NCBI RefSeq assembly: GCF_043757465.1
Contig: NZ_JAYVPL010000023.1
Span: 1 to 64,000 of the forward strand
Source of the DNA: Armatimonas sp043757465
GTDB taxonomy: Bacteria; Armatimonadota; Armatimonadia; Armatimonadales; Armatimonadaceae
Direction: 5' to 3'
DNA: 64,000 bases
Of this stretch, positions 1-8,991 are shown piece after piece. Position numbers and translations under genes: made by a program. How positions within the stretch are numbered: the stretch's first letter is position 1; each line of letters opens with the position of its first letter. Under the pieces are notes generated by a model. That model was given only the letters and a program-made list of their open reading frames with translations. It was not told where the DNA came from and made no database searches.

Positions 1-72
1 TAGATACCTCTTTCTTAACCAAATAGCGACAGTATGACAAAAAAATGCCAACTCATAGCGGGAGGCCCTAAG

Positions 73-105
73 AAAGTCCCTCCCGAACGAGCGGAGCGAT
101 CCCGA
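73..105 (-). terminator. possible hairpin terminator
   Basis: A GGGAGG / CCTCCC inverted repeat with a loop of about 13 nt lies downstream of the minus-strand gene that ends at 136. On the minus strand a run of seven T follows, but only after about 14 nt, so the distance is poor for an intrinsic terminator. The rest of positions 1-135 shows nothing else I can name. Confidence 0.3.
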
Positions 106-135
106 CAGAGAGTTGTTTCTGTATCTGTATGATAG

Positions 136-663
136 TCAATGAGTAGCATTTACGATCATCAGCGAGATGCGCACAAATGGTTTGTAGTGAATCAGCGCAC
201 TAAGATCTTCTGCCTGTGTGCTTTCCGTTACGATATAGCGTCCGTCAGGGCTGAAGGCGATGATGCCCTCATTTGAAAAATCTTCCGTCCAGAGTGGCTT
301 TTCTCCGACACGACCAATGGCTAACTGCGAAACTCCTTCGCGGCTGTGTATCCGACGAGCAACCATCTGGCCGTTTTGGGAAACAATCTCTGTGCGAGGG
401 GGGAGCGCGATTCGTGGGACGGGCCGGGCAAAATAGCCTCCCAGCAGAACAAGTGGTGTGAGAAATGTCGCCCACAGAAAGGCACGAGTTGGAGTTAGTT
501 TTGCACGACTCTTACGCGGCTTGACGTTGATGTGCATCGTGGAGGCAGCTTTTGCAGCATTTGTTGAGGCGGCAGAAACGGTTGCCACCGAGGGAGCCGC
601 CGTAGTGGAGTAGCTCGTGGATAGAGTTTGTTGGGCTTGCTGTGTGGTCGTCTTTAACCGCAT
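136..663 (-). CDS. hypothetical single-pass membrane protein
   Basis: 175 residues, not recognised as a named family. The first 60 residues are Ala/Thr/Ser-rich and low in complexity, followed by a basic patch (PRKSRAK) and one clear transmembrane segment at about residues 62-84. The C-terminal part holds a propeller-type motif, FSPDGRYIV, like one blade of a WD40/PD40 repeat. One blade is too little for a propeller, so the domain may be a remnant or unrelated. The chosen ATG follows TAGACT (minus strand, 672-677) by 8 nt, which fits the leaderless promoter style of this window; that box overlaps the stop codon of the upstream flavin reductase-like gene. With positively charged residues before the segment, the C-terminal part is probably outside the cytoplasm. 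Confidence 0.55.
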   Translation of the reverse strand: MRLKTTTQQAQQTLSTSYSTTAAPSVATVSAASTNAAKAASTMHINVKPRKSRAKLTPTRAFLWATFLTPLVLLGGYFARPVPRIALPPRTEIVSQNGQMVARRIHSREGVSQLAIGRVGEKPLWTEDFSNEGIIAFSPDGRYIVTESTQAEDLSALIHYKPFVRISLMIVNATH

Positions 664-674
664 GGTGAATTAGT

Positions 675-1301
675 CTACGGCATCGGGCGGGCGAGTTCAA
701 ACATGGCGTCGGGCTGGGCGCGTGTGTACCAGTCGCCGCTCATTCGGGCGATGTAATCCACTCGGGTGGCGTCTACTTTTCCGGTCTCGTCCAAAAGAGC
801 TTCATCAATCCAGTAGCGCACCACTTCGCCGATAATGTAGTTTGCTGAGAGCGGCCCCGGCCCGTGCTTGACCACCTGAAAGAGCTTGCACTCCATCGCG
901 AGCGGCGACTCCAGAACACGCGCGGGCTTGACAACCTCCGTCGCACCTTTGGTGAATCCCACCTCTTCCCACTCACTCACGCCGTAGGGGTACTCAAACG
1001 ATGCCTGGTTCATCTTCTCGCGAATCGCGTAGGTCACGATAGAGATCGTGTATTCCCCCGTGGCTTCAATATTGACCAGAGTATCTTTAGGCTGTCCGTG
1101 GCGATTGTTCAGCGGCGAAACGCTCACCGACGGCGGGTTTGCGCCACCTGCCATGAAGTACGAAAACGGTGCGAGATTGGGCTTTCCCTCAGGTGAGAGG
1201 GTCGAGACAAATGCGATAGGCCGGGGCGAGACGCAGACATTGAGGAGCTTGTAGGCATCCGGGATCGCCATTGTCGCCGGATCGAAGGCACGGTGGGACA
1301 T
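675..1301 (-). CDS. flavin reductase-like FMN-binding protein
   Basis: 208 residues. The N-terminal pattern, with PRPIAFVST about 30 residues in and then NLAPFSYF, is the hallmark of the flavin reductase-like (FMN-binding split barrel) family. Members bind FMN and either reduce it with NAD(P)H or act as flavoprotein oxidoreductases; the substrate here cannot be read. Length is normal for the family. I take the ATG at 1301 because TACAAT on the minus strand (1307-1312) lies only 5 nt upstream; a longer open frame to 1397 would run through that promoter and into the divergent gene. It is transcribed away from the M48 peptidase gene at 1331. No signal peptide is visible, so it should be cytoplasmic. 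Confidence 0.8.
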   Translation of the reverse strand: MSHRAFDPATMAIPDAYKLLNVCVSPRPIAFVSTLSPEGKPNLAPFSYFMAGGANPPSVSVSPLNNRHGQPKDTLVNIEATGEYTISIVTYAIREKMNQASFEYPYGVSEWEEVGFTKGATEVVKPARVLESPLAMECKLFQVVKHGPGPLSANYIIGEVVRYWIDEALLDETGKVDATRVDYIARMSGDWYTRAQPDAMFELARPMP

Positions 1302-1306
1302 ATTTG

Positions 1307-1323
1307 ATTGTACCCTGTAGAAT
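1307..1323. promoter_or_regulatory. back-to-back divergent leaderless promoters
   Basis: Within the 29 bp between two divergent start codons lie a minus-strand TACAAT (1307-1312, 5 nt from ATG 1301) and a plus-strand TAGAAT (1318-1323, 7 nt from GTG 1331). Transcription should begin at or next to each start codon, giving leaderless mRNAs. The -35 regions would fall inside the opposite gene. Confidence 0.6.
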
Positions 1324-1330
1324 AGACCCC

Positions 1331-2956
1331 GTGAAACGCCCCGATACCCTAGCCAACGAAATAGAGAAACTGCTGGGTAGGGCATCAAGCGATGCACTCA
1401 TCGGCGCGTCTGGGATTGACGATGATCCCCTGCTCACGCGCTGGGTGACCCGGATCGGGCAGGAAGTGGCGGTGCACTCGGATCGACTGGACGCCAAACC
1501 CGGGTTTGTGATTCTGGGAAGCGATGTCGCCAACGCCCTCACTCTTCCGGGAAGCAAAGTTCTCGTGACACGCGGGCTGCTTGATGAAGTTACTAGCGAC
1601 GATGAGCTGGCGGGGGTTCTGGCCCATGAGGTTGGGCATGTGGCCAAGCGCCATGCGTGGCAGCAGCTTCAGAACAATGGGCTTGTCGCGCTCCTGCTGC
1701 GTATTGTACCTCCCAAGGGCAGCGTGCTGAGCCAGGGCTTGCCGATCCTGAATCTGCTGCGTGCCCTCGCCCAGAGCCGTGACAACGAGTACCAAGCCGA
1801 TAGGGTCGGGCTCGGGTTTGCGGCAGCGGCGGGCTATGCGCCCAGTGGGCTCCTCCGCTTTATTGAGACCATGGCAAGCGGCCCCCTAGCGGCTTGGGAG
1901 GAGTACTTCAGCACGCACCCCACTGGCCCCAAACGAACAACAGTCGGACGCCAGCAGCCCGTGGTGCGAGAGAGCGATATTGACTCCCGAGGTGCCGTGG
2001 CCGCGGGGCTAGATGCACGCGGGCTTGCCGGGCTTGCTCAGCTGGTTCGTCTGGGGCGTGACCCGCTGGCTCTCCCTGTATTAACCTCCACATCCCTCAG
2101 CGCTCGCAACCGTCTGGAGCGAAAAGAGCTCACTGATACGATCCAGCGTCAACAGACTCGGCTTATGGCTACCTACAAGCCTCTCGTAACGGCGAGCACG
2201 CTCCAGCAGCTTCTCTTGCTCACCGCCCAGAGTCAGGATATTCGCCGGCTTGTCCTCTCGACGCATGCCTATCTGCTCCAGTTCAAGCTTCAAGATGTCT
2301 ACGCACGCACCCTGCGGCTGCTCCGGCTCGCCGGGCCCGTCTGGGATGCTCTGCACTCGGGCACAGATCCCGAGACCATTGAGTGCCTTCGAGGGCGCTC
2401 GGAGATCCGCGAGGCACTAGCGCAGATTGCGGCAGTTCCGACACCGCTTCAGCGTGCGAGCCAGGCATCACTCACGGTACTGGCGGATCTCCATGTAGGC
2501 AGATTCTATCGCCTGAACTCAGCGGCACAGTGGACTCACTTCGCCGCCGTCGAGGGACTGATCCGCTATGCGGAAAGTGAGCTCTCCCGCGCGGATCGTG
2601 CGGCGGGAGGGGGATGGCGCTATCTGGCGATGGCCCGGGTTCGGCGCTACCAACAGCAACTGGATCTGCTGATTCCAGAGAGCAGTCTTACAAAGAGGGC
2701 ACTCTGGAGCGAGCTTGTGGAGCGCCGTCTGGGCCAACCGGTAGAATGGAGCGGCTCCGCCGGAGAGGCGAGTGTCTCGGCGGCACTCTCCGTGGAGCGG
2801 GGAGACAAGAAGCCGTGCCCTCTGGGAACCTCCTGGGCGGAATGGGTGGTACAAAGCGGGGGAATTCCGGAAAATATTGCCACGGTACTTCGCCTGCTAA
2901 CCCTGGATATCCAGCGGGAGCTGGCCGCACGAGCGTACTTAGGGTGGAAGGAATAG
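1331..2956 (+). CDS. M48 family zinc metallopeptidase
   Basis: 541 residues from a GTG start chosen because TAGAAT ends 7 nt before it. The zinc-binding HExxH is HEVGH at about residues 99-103, and the third ligand is the Glu of NEYQAD near residue 153, the usual M48 arrangement. Domains: short N-terminal region, M48 catalytic core (about 25-210), then a long alpha-helical tail of about 300 residues with no recognised motif. No signal peptide or transmembrane segment is obvious, unlike BepA/YfgC periplasmic members, so the location is uncertain. It is the first gene of an envelope operon: the DUF5693 gene starts 1 nt after its stop. A role in quality control of envelope or surface proteins is plausible from context only. 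Confidence 0.8.
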   Translation: MKRPDTLANEIEKLLGRASSDALIGASGIDDDPLLTRWVTRIGQEVAVHSDRLDAKPGFVILGSDVANALTLPGSKVLVTRGLLDEVTSDDELAGVLAHEVGHVAKRHAWQQLQNNGLVALLLRIVPPKGSVLSQGLPILNLLRALAQSRDNEYQADRVGLGFAAAAGYAPSGLLRFIETMASGPLAAWEEYFSTHPTGPKRTTVGRQQPVVRESDIDSRGAVAAGLDARGLAGLAQLVRLGRDPLALPVLTSTSLSARNRLERKELTDTIQRQQTRLMATYKPLVTASTLQQLLLLTAQSQDIRRLVLSTHAYLLQFKLQDVYARTLRLLRLAGPVWDALHSGTDPETIECLRGRSEIREALAQIAAVPTPLQRASQASLTVLADLHVGRFYRLNSAAQWTHFAAVEGLIRYAESELSRADRAAGGGWRYLAMARVRRYQQQLDLLIPESSLTKRALWSELVERRLGQPVEWSGSAGEASVSAALSVERGDKKPCPLGTSWAEWVVQSGGIPENIATVLRLLTLDIQRELAARAYLGWKE

Positions 2957-2957
2957 G

Positions 2958-4883
2958 ATGCAGAAGCTGCGGGTGGCGCTCTGGGCGCTGATTGGCATTG
3001 GAACGCTGGCGGGTCTGTACGGGGCAAGCCTGCGCTTTGTCGCGGAGGCAAGTAACAAGCGTATTGAGCTAACTCTAGACATGACGGAGCTGCAAAAGCT
3101 GGCGTCCGCGGAGGGAGTGCCTACAGCCCGCGTACTGGAGCGATTTAGGCAAGCAGGCATCACGTCGGTTGCGATTACCGAGGACACGCTGGCCTCGCTG
3201 GAGGAGTCGCGTCGCGTGGAGGCAATCCCTTCAGCGGAACCAGGCGTAACCTATCTGATGACTCATCAGGGAAGCTACTCCCGCATTCTAGCTGCCATTC
3301 AGAGCCGAACACATTTCAAGCTGGATCCCAATAATGAGTACGCTCAGATCCGAGTTCCCCCAGGTGCGGAGCTCCTTAAAGTCGAAGACCTTGGGATGGA
3401 GGTCTACCAGCCTTTCTCGGTGATTAAGACGATCGGGGTCGGACTCGATCCAAACTTGCTCCAGATGGTGAAGAACGCCAATATGAGTGTCGTGGGGCGA
3501 CTTCAGAACTCCGTCAACATCCCCAACACGGGAATTGGCTGGGCACTGGAGCAGCTCAAGAGCCAGGGTGTTAAGACCGTCATTTTTTCTGGGGATGATG
3601 TTCTGGGCTACGATAGCCAGCTCCGCACCACGGCAGAGGCCCTAGGGGCTAAGCACCTTCAGGTTGGAATTGTTGAGTTCACCAAGATAAAAGGCGATAC
3701 GCTTCTGCATCAGCTTGCCACAGAGCAAGTTGTCCGCGTCCATACGATTCCGGGGGCTGAGATGGCCACGGCAACGCCTGCGGATAATATCCAGCGCTTC
3801 TCCCTGGCAGCGCGGGAACGTAATATTCGGATGCTCTATATCCGGCTCTTTCTGGAGAAAACCAATCCCCTTAACGAGAACATTGAGTACATAGAGACGC
3901 TTGTCAAGTCTCTTAAGCGGGGTGGGTTAACGATTGGCGAGGCGCATACCTATCCCCTATTTGCTGTCCCTCTTGCCGCGCGTGTCTTAATCGGGTTGGG
4001 GCTGGCAGCCACGCTTTTTCTTCTCTGCCAGGAGCTCTTTGGCCTACTTGGTGATCTGGCTCATCCTCTCTCATTACTGGTATTAGCGGGTGCGGGCGGG
4101 CTCGTTGTCCTGGCGGCAGTGTCCCCCAAACTTGCGGCACTGGCTGCGGCGGTTGTCTTTGCGGGGTTCGCGGTGGTGCAGGGGGGGCTCCTTAGCCCCG
4201 TGGAGTGGGGTAAAAAACCGCTCCGCGTGGCACTTCTCCGTTTAGTGCGGATCGTCGGCGTGACGACACTGGGAATTATTTCGGTGGTCGGCCTGCTAGC
4301 GACTCAGGCATTTATCGTGAAAGCGGATGCGTTTGTCGGGATCAAGGCGGCCCTTTACCTCCCGCTGTTTCTTGCCGTGCTGGTCTGGGCAGTCGGGCTG
4401 CGCACCGAGAGTCCAGCAGCTCTCTTATCCCTGCTGCGCCGCCAGCTCCAGCGGGCACTTCTCTTGATCAACGAGCCGGTACGATTCTGGCAAGTGGGAG
4501 CGGGCCTGGCGATACTGATCATCCTGGCGATGCTCTGGCTACGCTCCGGCAACGAAGGCGCCGTCGTGGTCACGGGGTTTGAGCTGCGTTTTCGGGATCT
4601 ACTCGATGCCACTCTGCCCGTCCGACCACGCTTTAAGGCGCTTCTTTTTGCGGCACTGCTCCTGGGAATCTATCTTGCCGGTCGGGGAGAGAGGCGCTGG
4701 GGAGTGCCCTTGTATCTTCTTGGCGTGATTGCCGTGACAGACTACCTCAATACTTTCTGCCATCTACACATCCCCCTCCTTGTCAGTGTGATGCGCGACT
4801 CATTGGGGGTTGTTCTGGGGCTAGGTCTAGGCACGCTACTCATTGTACTGTTGGAGCGGCACTGGAAAAAAACCAAGTCATGA
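2958..4883 (+). CDS. DUF5693 family multi-pass membrane protein
   Basis: 641 residues. An N-terminal anchor (about residues 8-28) is followed by an extracytoplasmic domain of about 300 residues, then about ten hydrophobic segments from residue 330 to the end, finishing with a basic tail. The soluble region contains patterns I associate with DUF5693 (for example ERFRQAGITSVAITEDTL and the VIFSGDDVLGY stretch). In Firmicutes-type genomes this family sits directly before csaB, exactly as here: its stop overlaps the csaB start by ATGA. It is therefore likely to act in polymer pyruvylation or in export of the surface polymer, but no biochemical function is established that I know of. The ATG at 2958 lies 1 nt after the peptidase stop, preceded by AAGGAAT. 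Confidence 0.75.
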   Translation: MQKLRVALWALIGIGTLAGLYGASLRFVAEASNKRIELTLDMTELQKLASAEGVPTARVLERFRQAGITSVAITEDTLASLEESRRVEAIPSAEPGVTYLMTHQGSYSRILAAIQSRTHFKLDPNNEYAQIRVPPGAELLKVEDLGMEVYQPFSVIKTIGVGLDPNLLQMVKNANMSVVGRLQNSVNIPNTGIGWALEQLKSQGVKTVIFSGDDVLGYDSQLRTTAEALGAKHLQVGIVEFTKIKGDTLLHQLATEQVVRVHTIPGAEMATATPADNIQRFSLAARERNIRMLYIRLFLEKTNPLNENIEYIETLVKSLKRGGLTIGEAHTYPLFAVPLAARVLIGLGLAATLFLLCQELFGLLGDLAHPLSLLVLAGAGGLVVLAAVSPKLAALAAAVVFAGFAVVQGGLLSPVEWGKKPLRVALLRLVRIVGVTTLGIISVVGLLATQAFIVKADAFVGIKAALYLPLFLAVLVWAVGLRTESPAALLSLLRRQLQRALLLINEPVRFWQVGAGLAILIILAMLWLRSGNEGAVVVTGFELRFRDLLDATLPVRPRFKALLFAALLLGIYLAGRGERRWGVPLYLLGVIAVTDYLNTFCHLHIPLLVSVMRDSLGVVLGLGLGTLLIVLLERHWKKTKS

Positions 4884-5884
4884 AGATTGCGGCACTGGGC
4901 TACTACGGCTTTGGGAATCTAGGAGATGAGGCAGTGCTCGCAGGGATTCGGACAGCGCTGACGGAGCGCTTTCCGGCTGCGCAGCTACTGGTTCTGACTG
5001 CTGATTCCACCGCGACAGCCGCACTACATCCCGGCGTCGGAACCGCCAATCGCTGGCACTGGAAAGAGACCGTCCGTGCTCTCTCGGGCACGGATCTCTT
5101 CGTGTTCGGGGGCGGCAGCTTACTGCAAGACGTCACAAGTGCGCGCTCCGTACTCTGGTACGCCCTGATGGCCTTGATCGCACGCCGTAAGGCGCGGCGT
5201 GTGCTCTGGTGGGGGCAGGGAGTTGGCCCGCTCAGCCATCCGCTCTCCCGAAAGGTGGTTCGTTTTATCGCGCAGCAGGCAGATGGGCTGACGGTGCGGG
5301 ATATAAAAAGCGCGACTCTTTTGAAGGAAATCGGCGTGACACGGTCTATAGAAGTAGTGGCCGACCCCGCATTTGCTCTTGACCCCACAGCCGTGACGAA
5401 ACCGTCGGGGACACTGGTGGCGCTACGTCGCTGGCCGGGCGTCTCCCCAGAGACCCTAGCCCGCGCTGTCCCCGGAGCCACCGCGCTTCCGATGCACCTA
5501 CCCGGCGATCTTGAGGCCCACGGGGAGCTCCCTTGCTACAACTGGCAGCTTAAAGGCGCGTCGGTGGCGGATGTACTCGGGCAGGTCGCGGTGGCGGAGC
5601 AGGTCGTGGCGATGCGACTTCACGCCCTGATCTTTGCAGCACGCTGCGCGACGCCATTTGTCGCACTCTCCTACGACCCGAAGGTTGATGCTCTAGCGCA
5701 AGCGACAGGCCAGGAGGACGCCTTACTGGACGCCGTGCACGCAACTCCCGAGAGCCTGCGTGCCGCAATGGCACGCGTCCGAGAAAACGCTCCCCAGCGC
5801 CGCGAGCAGCTTCACGCTTTTGCACAAGCCGAGCGCATCCGCGCCCGCCGCCCGAGTGAGCTTGCCCAGGAATGGTTCCGATGA
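4880..5884 (+). CDS. csaB: polysaccharide pyruvyl transferase CsaB
   Basis: 334 residues. The start, with GYYGFGNLGDEAVL, is the diagnostic N-terminus of the polysaccharide pyruvyltransferase family, and the FVFGGGSLLQD and GVGPL motifs follow in order. CsaB transfers a pyruvyl ketal from phosphoenolpyruvate to a secondary cell-wall polymer, which then binds SLH domains of S-layer proteins; it acts at the inner face of the cytoplasmic membrane. The start overlaps the DUF5693 stop (ATGA) and its own stop overlaps the next gene, so all are translationally coupled. The SLH-like gene near 61 kb would be a natural client of this pathway. The His of MRLHALIFA near residue 245 matches a conserved family position. 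Confidence 0.9.
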   Translation: MKIAALGYYGFGNLGDEAVLAGIRTALTERFPAAQLLVLTADSTATAALHPGVGTANRWHWKETVRALSGTDLFVFGGGSLLQDVTSARSVLWYALMALIARRKARRVLWWGQGVGPLSHPLSRKVVRFIAQQADGLTVRDIKSATLLKEIGVTRSIEVVADPAFALDPTAVTKPSGTLVALRRWPGVSPETLARAVPGATALPMHLPGDLEAHGELPCYNWQLKGASVADVLGQVAVAEQVVAMRLHALIFAARCATPFVALSYDPKVDALAQATGQEDALLDAVHATPESLRAAMARVRENAPQRREQLHAFAQAERIRARRPSELAQEWFR

Positions 5885-8800
5885 TAATAAGACGCTATTT
5901 TCTCGCGGCTGTGCTGCCCCTGGCGGCACTTCTAGCCCAGGCTCAGGAGACCACTGTCAAGCAAGAGACAGAAGTAAAACAAGAAACAAAAGAAGTAAAA
6001 GACGAAAAAAAGAAAAAAGACCAGTTCCGCATGAACTCGAGCAATACGGGCGGCATGGGGGGGGCACCGCGCGATGGCAAGACCTTCCCTGAGCGCCTGA
6101 TCGGGCCGCTCGGCAAAGATCTCAATGCCTACGGGAACTGGGTGCTCACTCTACGGTCAAACCAGGTTTCAGGGAGCCAGTCCGCTAAAGACTGGTTTAA
6201 GTTTCAAAACAACAACCAGTTTTTTAATACTTCGTCGCTCGGCCCCTTCAAGCAGCAGCTCGACATGACTTTGATGGGGAGCCTTTTCAGTGCTGTCCGC
6301 GTCAATACCAGCCTGACAAACAACCGAGTCGCGGCACAGACGAGCCTTGCGCAGCTCCTGGGCTTCGAATACGAGAGTGCTGACAAGCGCACTAAGGCAG
6401 CGGTGGGCGATGTCAACGCGAGCCTGCCAGGCAATGAGCTCGTGACTTTTTCCCGCCGCCTCGTTGGCGTCCAGTACGACCGGCAACTGGGCGCAGGGCG
6501 AACGTTCTCTACCGTGGCCTCGATCACGCGGGCTCTGGCACGGCGAGGTAGCTTCCAGGGAAATGGAACGACCGGCCCCTACTACATGAATGCCTCACAG
6601 ATTATTCCGGCGTCGGAAAAACTCTACCTCAATGGCCAGGAGCTCGTTGCCTACGAAGACTATGAGCTGGACTATATTCTGGGGACAGTTCACATGAAAA
6701 AGAGCCGTATCCTCAACCGTGAAGATACGGTGGAGTTCAGCTACGAGGCGCAGAACTTCAATACGAGCCCGGGTGTGCTGACGGGCCTGCGTTTCGAGAC
6801 CCCCGCGAGCTTTGCCAAGTCGGGGCGCGTGGGAGCCACGGTGCTACGACAGATGGCAGGTAGTAGTGGGACAGCAAACCGGCCCGTCACTCAGTACTTC
6901 CCGGTCTACAGCGACCTGGCCTCTCGCTACACCCTGCCCTCCCCTATTCAGCCTAATACCCCCGTGGAGGTGCGCTACCAGGAGCGCCTGCTGACCGAGG
7001 GGATCAATGCGGACTATATTCTCAACCGGGAGCTGAACTACATCCAGCTCCGACGTTCCTTGCCTGCGGACACCGCACTACTTGGAATATCGTCCCTCTC
7101 GATCAACTACACGCCCGTGCCACAACTTGGTGTGGGAGGTGATCGCCAGGTGCTGGGCCTAGACACGCAGTTTTCCCCATTGCCGAATGCTAAGATCAAT
7201 GTTCAGTACGGCCAGAGCCAGGGTGTCAGTAAGCAAAATAGTGGCACGGGGCTAATTTTCACTGCTGCCTTGGGCTCACAGCAGACAGACAGTAAGAGCG
7301 CGGTAATGATGGGCACGAAAGACACAGATGCCCTTCTGAAGAGCACCAGTGCGGCGACAGGTTCGGGCTTTCGGCCTTCGTGGAACGCGAACCTGGGCTG
7401 GCGCAATATCGAGCCAGGCTTTTCGGGAATCGAGTCCACCGCCACGGCGCTTCTGCGCTCGGAGCGCGGGCTCCGGGGGACATTTGGGTTTAGCCCCTCC
7501 CCGAGCTGGGTCTACGACTTTACCGTCAACGACACAACTGTCTCTCAGCCGTTCAGCTCCAGTGTAGGAACCACAACGACGGGCTCCACAATCTCTACCT
7601 TCCGAAACCAGACCATGAACTTTGGAGCAAACTGGACACCGCTGACTCAGGGCAGACAAAAGCTCCCGAGGATGCGTTATTCCCATGCGGGCACCAATCA
7701 AGGAAGTGGTAGCTCCCTGGCGACTTTTAATAGCGACCAGCTTGCCGCAACCTACGATTTGGTGAAGGGAAGTGTTGAGGCGAGCCTCTTTCGAACCGGC
7801 TCCAAGGGGCGTAGTATCTTTGCCAATGGCTACACCCAAACCGTCGGCACAGGTGGCTCCAGTGGTACGGGTGGGTTGCTCGGTGGCTACCGCGACGGCA
7901 CAACGGCCCAGACCACTACGAACTCGTCCTCTGAAACGGCGCAGCTCAAGCTCAATCTGACACCTGGGGCCAACTTAACATTCTCGACCAGCGTGGGGCT
8001 AACGAGCAATCACTCCGGGGGAGCGCTCTTTCGCGGGCGTGATCTGGCGTTCTCGACCACCTACTCGCCACTGCCAGAAAAGCTCCAGTTCCAGTTTGAT
8101 ATCACTGATACCACCAACGGGCAGAATCTCTCCGGGTTCTATAACGCGGGTTCGGGCTTGGATGCCGGAAATACAGGGCTGGGGGGAGCGTCCACCGGAC
8201 AGCGAACACGCTCCCAAAACGCGCGGGTCTCGTTTACGCCGACATCACGCTTCCGTGTGGAGACGGGCTTTATTCAGCAGCTCTCCTTGATTCCCGGTTA
8301 CGATAACACGGAGAGTAAAACAACCGACCTCTCGCTAGACTACACCCTCAACGAGAAGTTTAAGCTCCTAGGGCAGTGGAGTAAACAAGGGACAACCTAT
8401 GTGGGCAGCACGAGCGACTCGGACAACCAGAACTACATCCTCCAGGTCATGGCGGGTCCCTACCGCCGGATGAACTTCACGGTCAGTGGGGCACGTATGA
8501 ACTTTGGCTCCGCGCTAAGCAGTTTTGGCACAGGAGGAGGCATTGTCTCCGGGGTCGGGTCCGGGTTGGGGCAGATCGGGGGGGGGACTAGCTCCGGATT
8601 CGGTCAGAGCGGTGTCACCACGACTTTTGTTCTGCGAAGCACCTACGCCGTCTCACTTCAGCAGCGCACAAAGGGTGCGAGCAAAGAAAGCACGAGCCGG
8701 GAGACGCCGCTGCTTCCGTTCTTCGAGTGGCGTCTTCTTAACGCCAGTAGCCCCGCCGCCACAGGAACAGGGACGGGGACAGGCTCAGGAACCGGCAGCA

Positions 8801-8988
8801 TCGGCGGGTTTCACAACGCGCTCAACTACCTCAACAACGAGGCAAGAGTCGGGGTCGAGTGGGCCGTCAGTAGCCTTCTCTCCGCCACGTTCGATGTACG
8901 CTTTATCCGAATGACCGACCGCGACACTCCGCAGTTCTCCTACAATGCTCGAACCCTGAACTTCGATCTGCGCGCTCGGTTTAATTAA
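5881..8988 (+). CDS. large outer-surface beta-rich protein
   Basis: About 1035 residues. The ATG at 5881 overlaps the csaB stop (ATGA) and gives a clean signal peptide (MIIRRYF, then a hydrophobic run ending AQA). Residues 20-45 are a highly charged Lys/Glu stretch, followed by about 950 residues of alternating beta-strand pattern rich in Ser/Thr/Asn/Gly with aromatic strand ends, as in outer-membrane barrels. A region near residues 235-280 (LYLNGQELVAYEDYELDY...GTVH) resembles the repeated module of large surface proteins such as SprA-like ones (V-x-G-x-DY-xIDY-x-G-x-I). Near 960 there is a low-complexity GTGTGSG spacer. The C-terminus ends LRARFN, close to the aromatic terminal signature of outer-membrane proteins. 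Exact function unknown; the csaB operon suggests a cell-envelope role. Confidence 0.6.
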   Translation: MIIRRYFLAAVLPLAALLAQAQETTVKQETEVKQETKEVKDEKKKKDQFRMNSSNTGGMGGAPRDGKTFPERLIGPLGKDLNAYGNWVLTLRSNQVSGSQSAKDWFKFQNNNQFFNTSSLGPFKQQLDMTLMGSLFSAVRVNTSLTNNRVAAQTSLAQLLGFEYESADKRTKAAVGDVNASLPGNELVTFSRRLVGVQYDRQLGAGRTFSTVASITRALARRGSFQGNGTTGPYYMNASQIIPASEKLYLNGQELVAYEDYELDYILGTVHMKKSRILNREDTVEFSYEAQNFNTSPGVLTGLRFETPASFAKSGRVGATVLRQMAGSSGTANRPVTQYFPVYSDLASRYTLPSPIQPNTPVEVRYQERLLTEGINADYILNRELNYIQLRRSLPADTALLGISSLSINYTPVPQLGVGGDRQVLGLDTQFSPLPNAKINVQYGQSQGVSKQNSGTGLIFTAALGSQQTDSKSAVMMGTKDTDALLKSTSAATGSGFRPSWNANLGWRNIEPGFSGIESTATALLRSERGLRGTFGFSPSPSWVYDFTVNDTTVSQPFSSSVGTTTTGSTISTFRNQTMNFGANWTPLTQGRQKLPRMRYSHAGTNQGSGSSLATFNSDQLAATYDLVKGSVEASLFRTGSKGRSIFANGYTQTVGTGGSSGTGGLLGGYRDGTTAQTTTNSSSETAQLKLNLTPGANLTFSTSVGLTSNHSGGALFRGRDLAFSTTYSPLPEKLQFQFDITDTTNGQNLSGFYNAGSGLDAGNTGLGGASTGQRTRSQNARVSFTPTSRFRVETGFIQQLSLIPGYDNTESKTTDLSLDYTLNEKFKLLGQWSKQGTTYVGSTSDSDNQNYILQVMAGPYRRMNFTVSGARMNFGSALSSFGTGGGIVSGVGSGLGQIGGGTSSGFGQSGVTTTFVLRSTYAVSLQQRTKGASKESTSRETPLLPFFEWRLLNASSPAATGTGTGTGSGTGSIGGFHNALNYLNNEARVGVEWAVSSLLSATFDVRFIRMTDRDTPQFSYNARTLNFDLRARFN

Positions 8989-8991
8989 GCC

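Noticed and set aside
8755..8810. GGCACAGGAACAGG-type repeats in the surface protein
   Set aside because: Low-complexity Gly/Thr linker coding; irregular units and no sign of a regulatory repeat.
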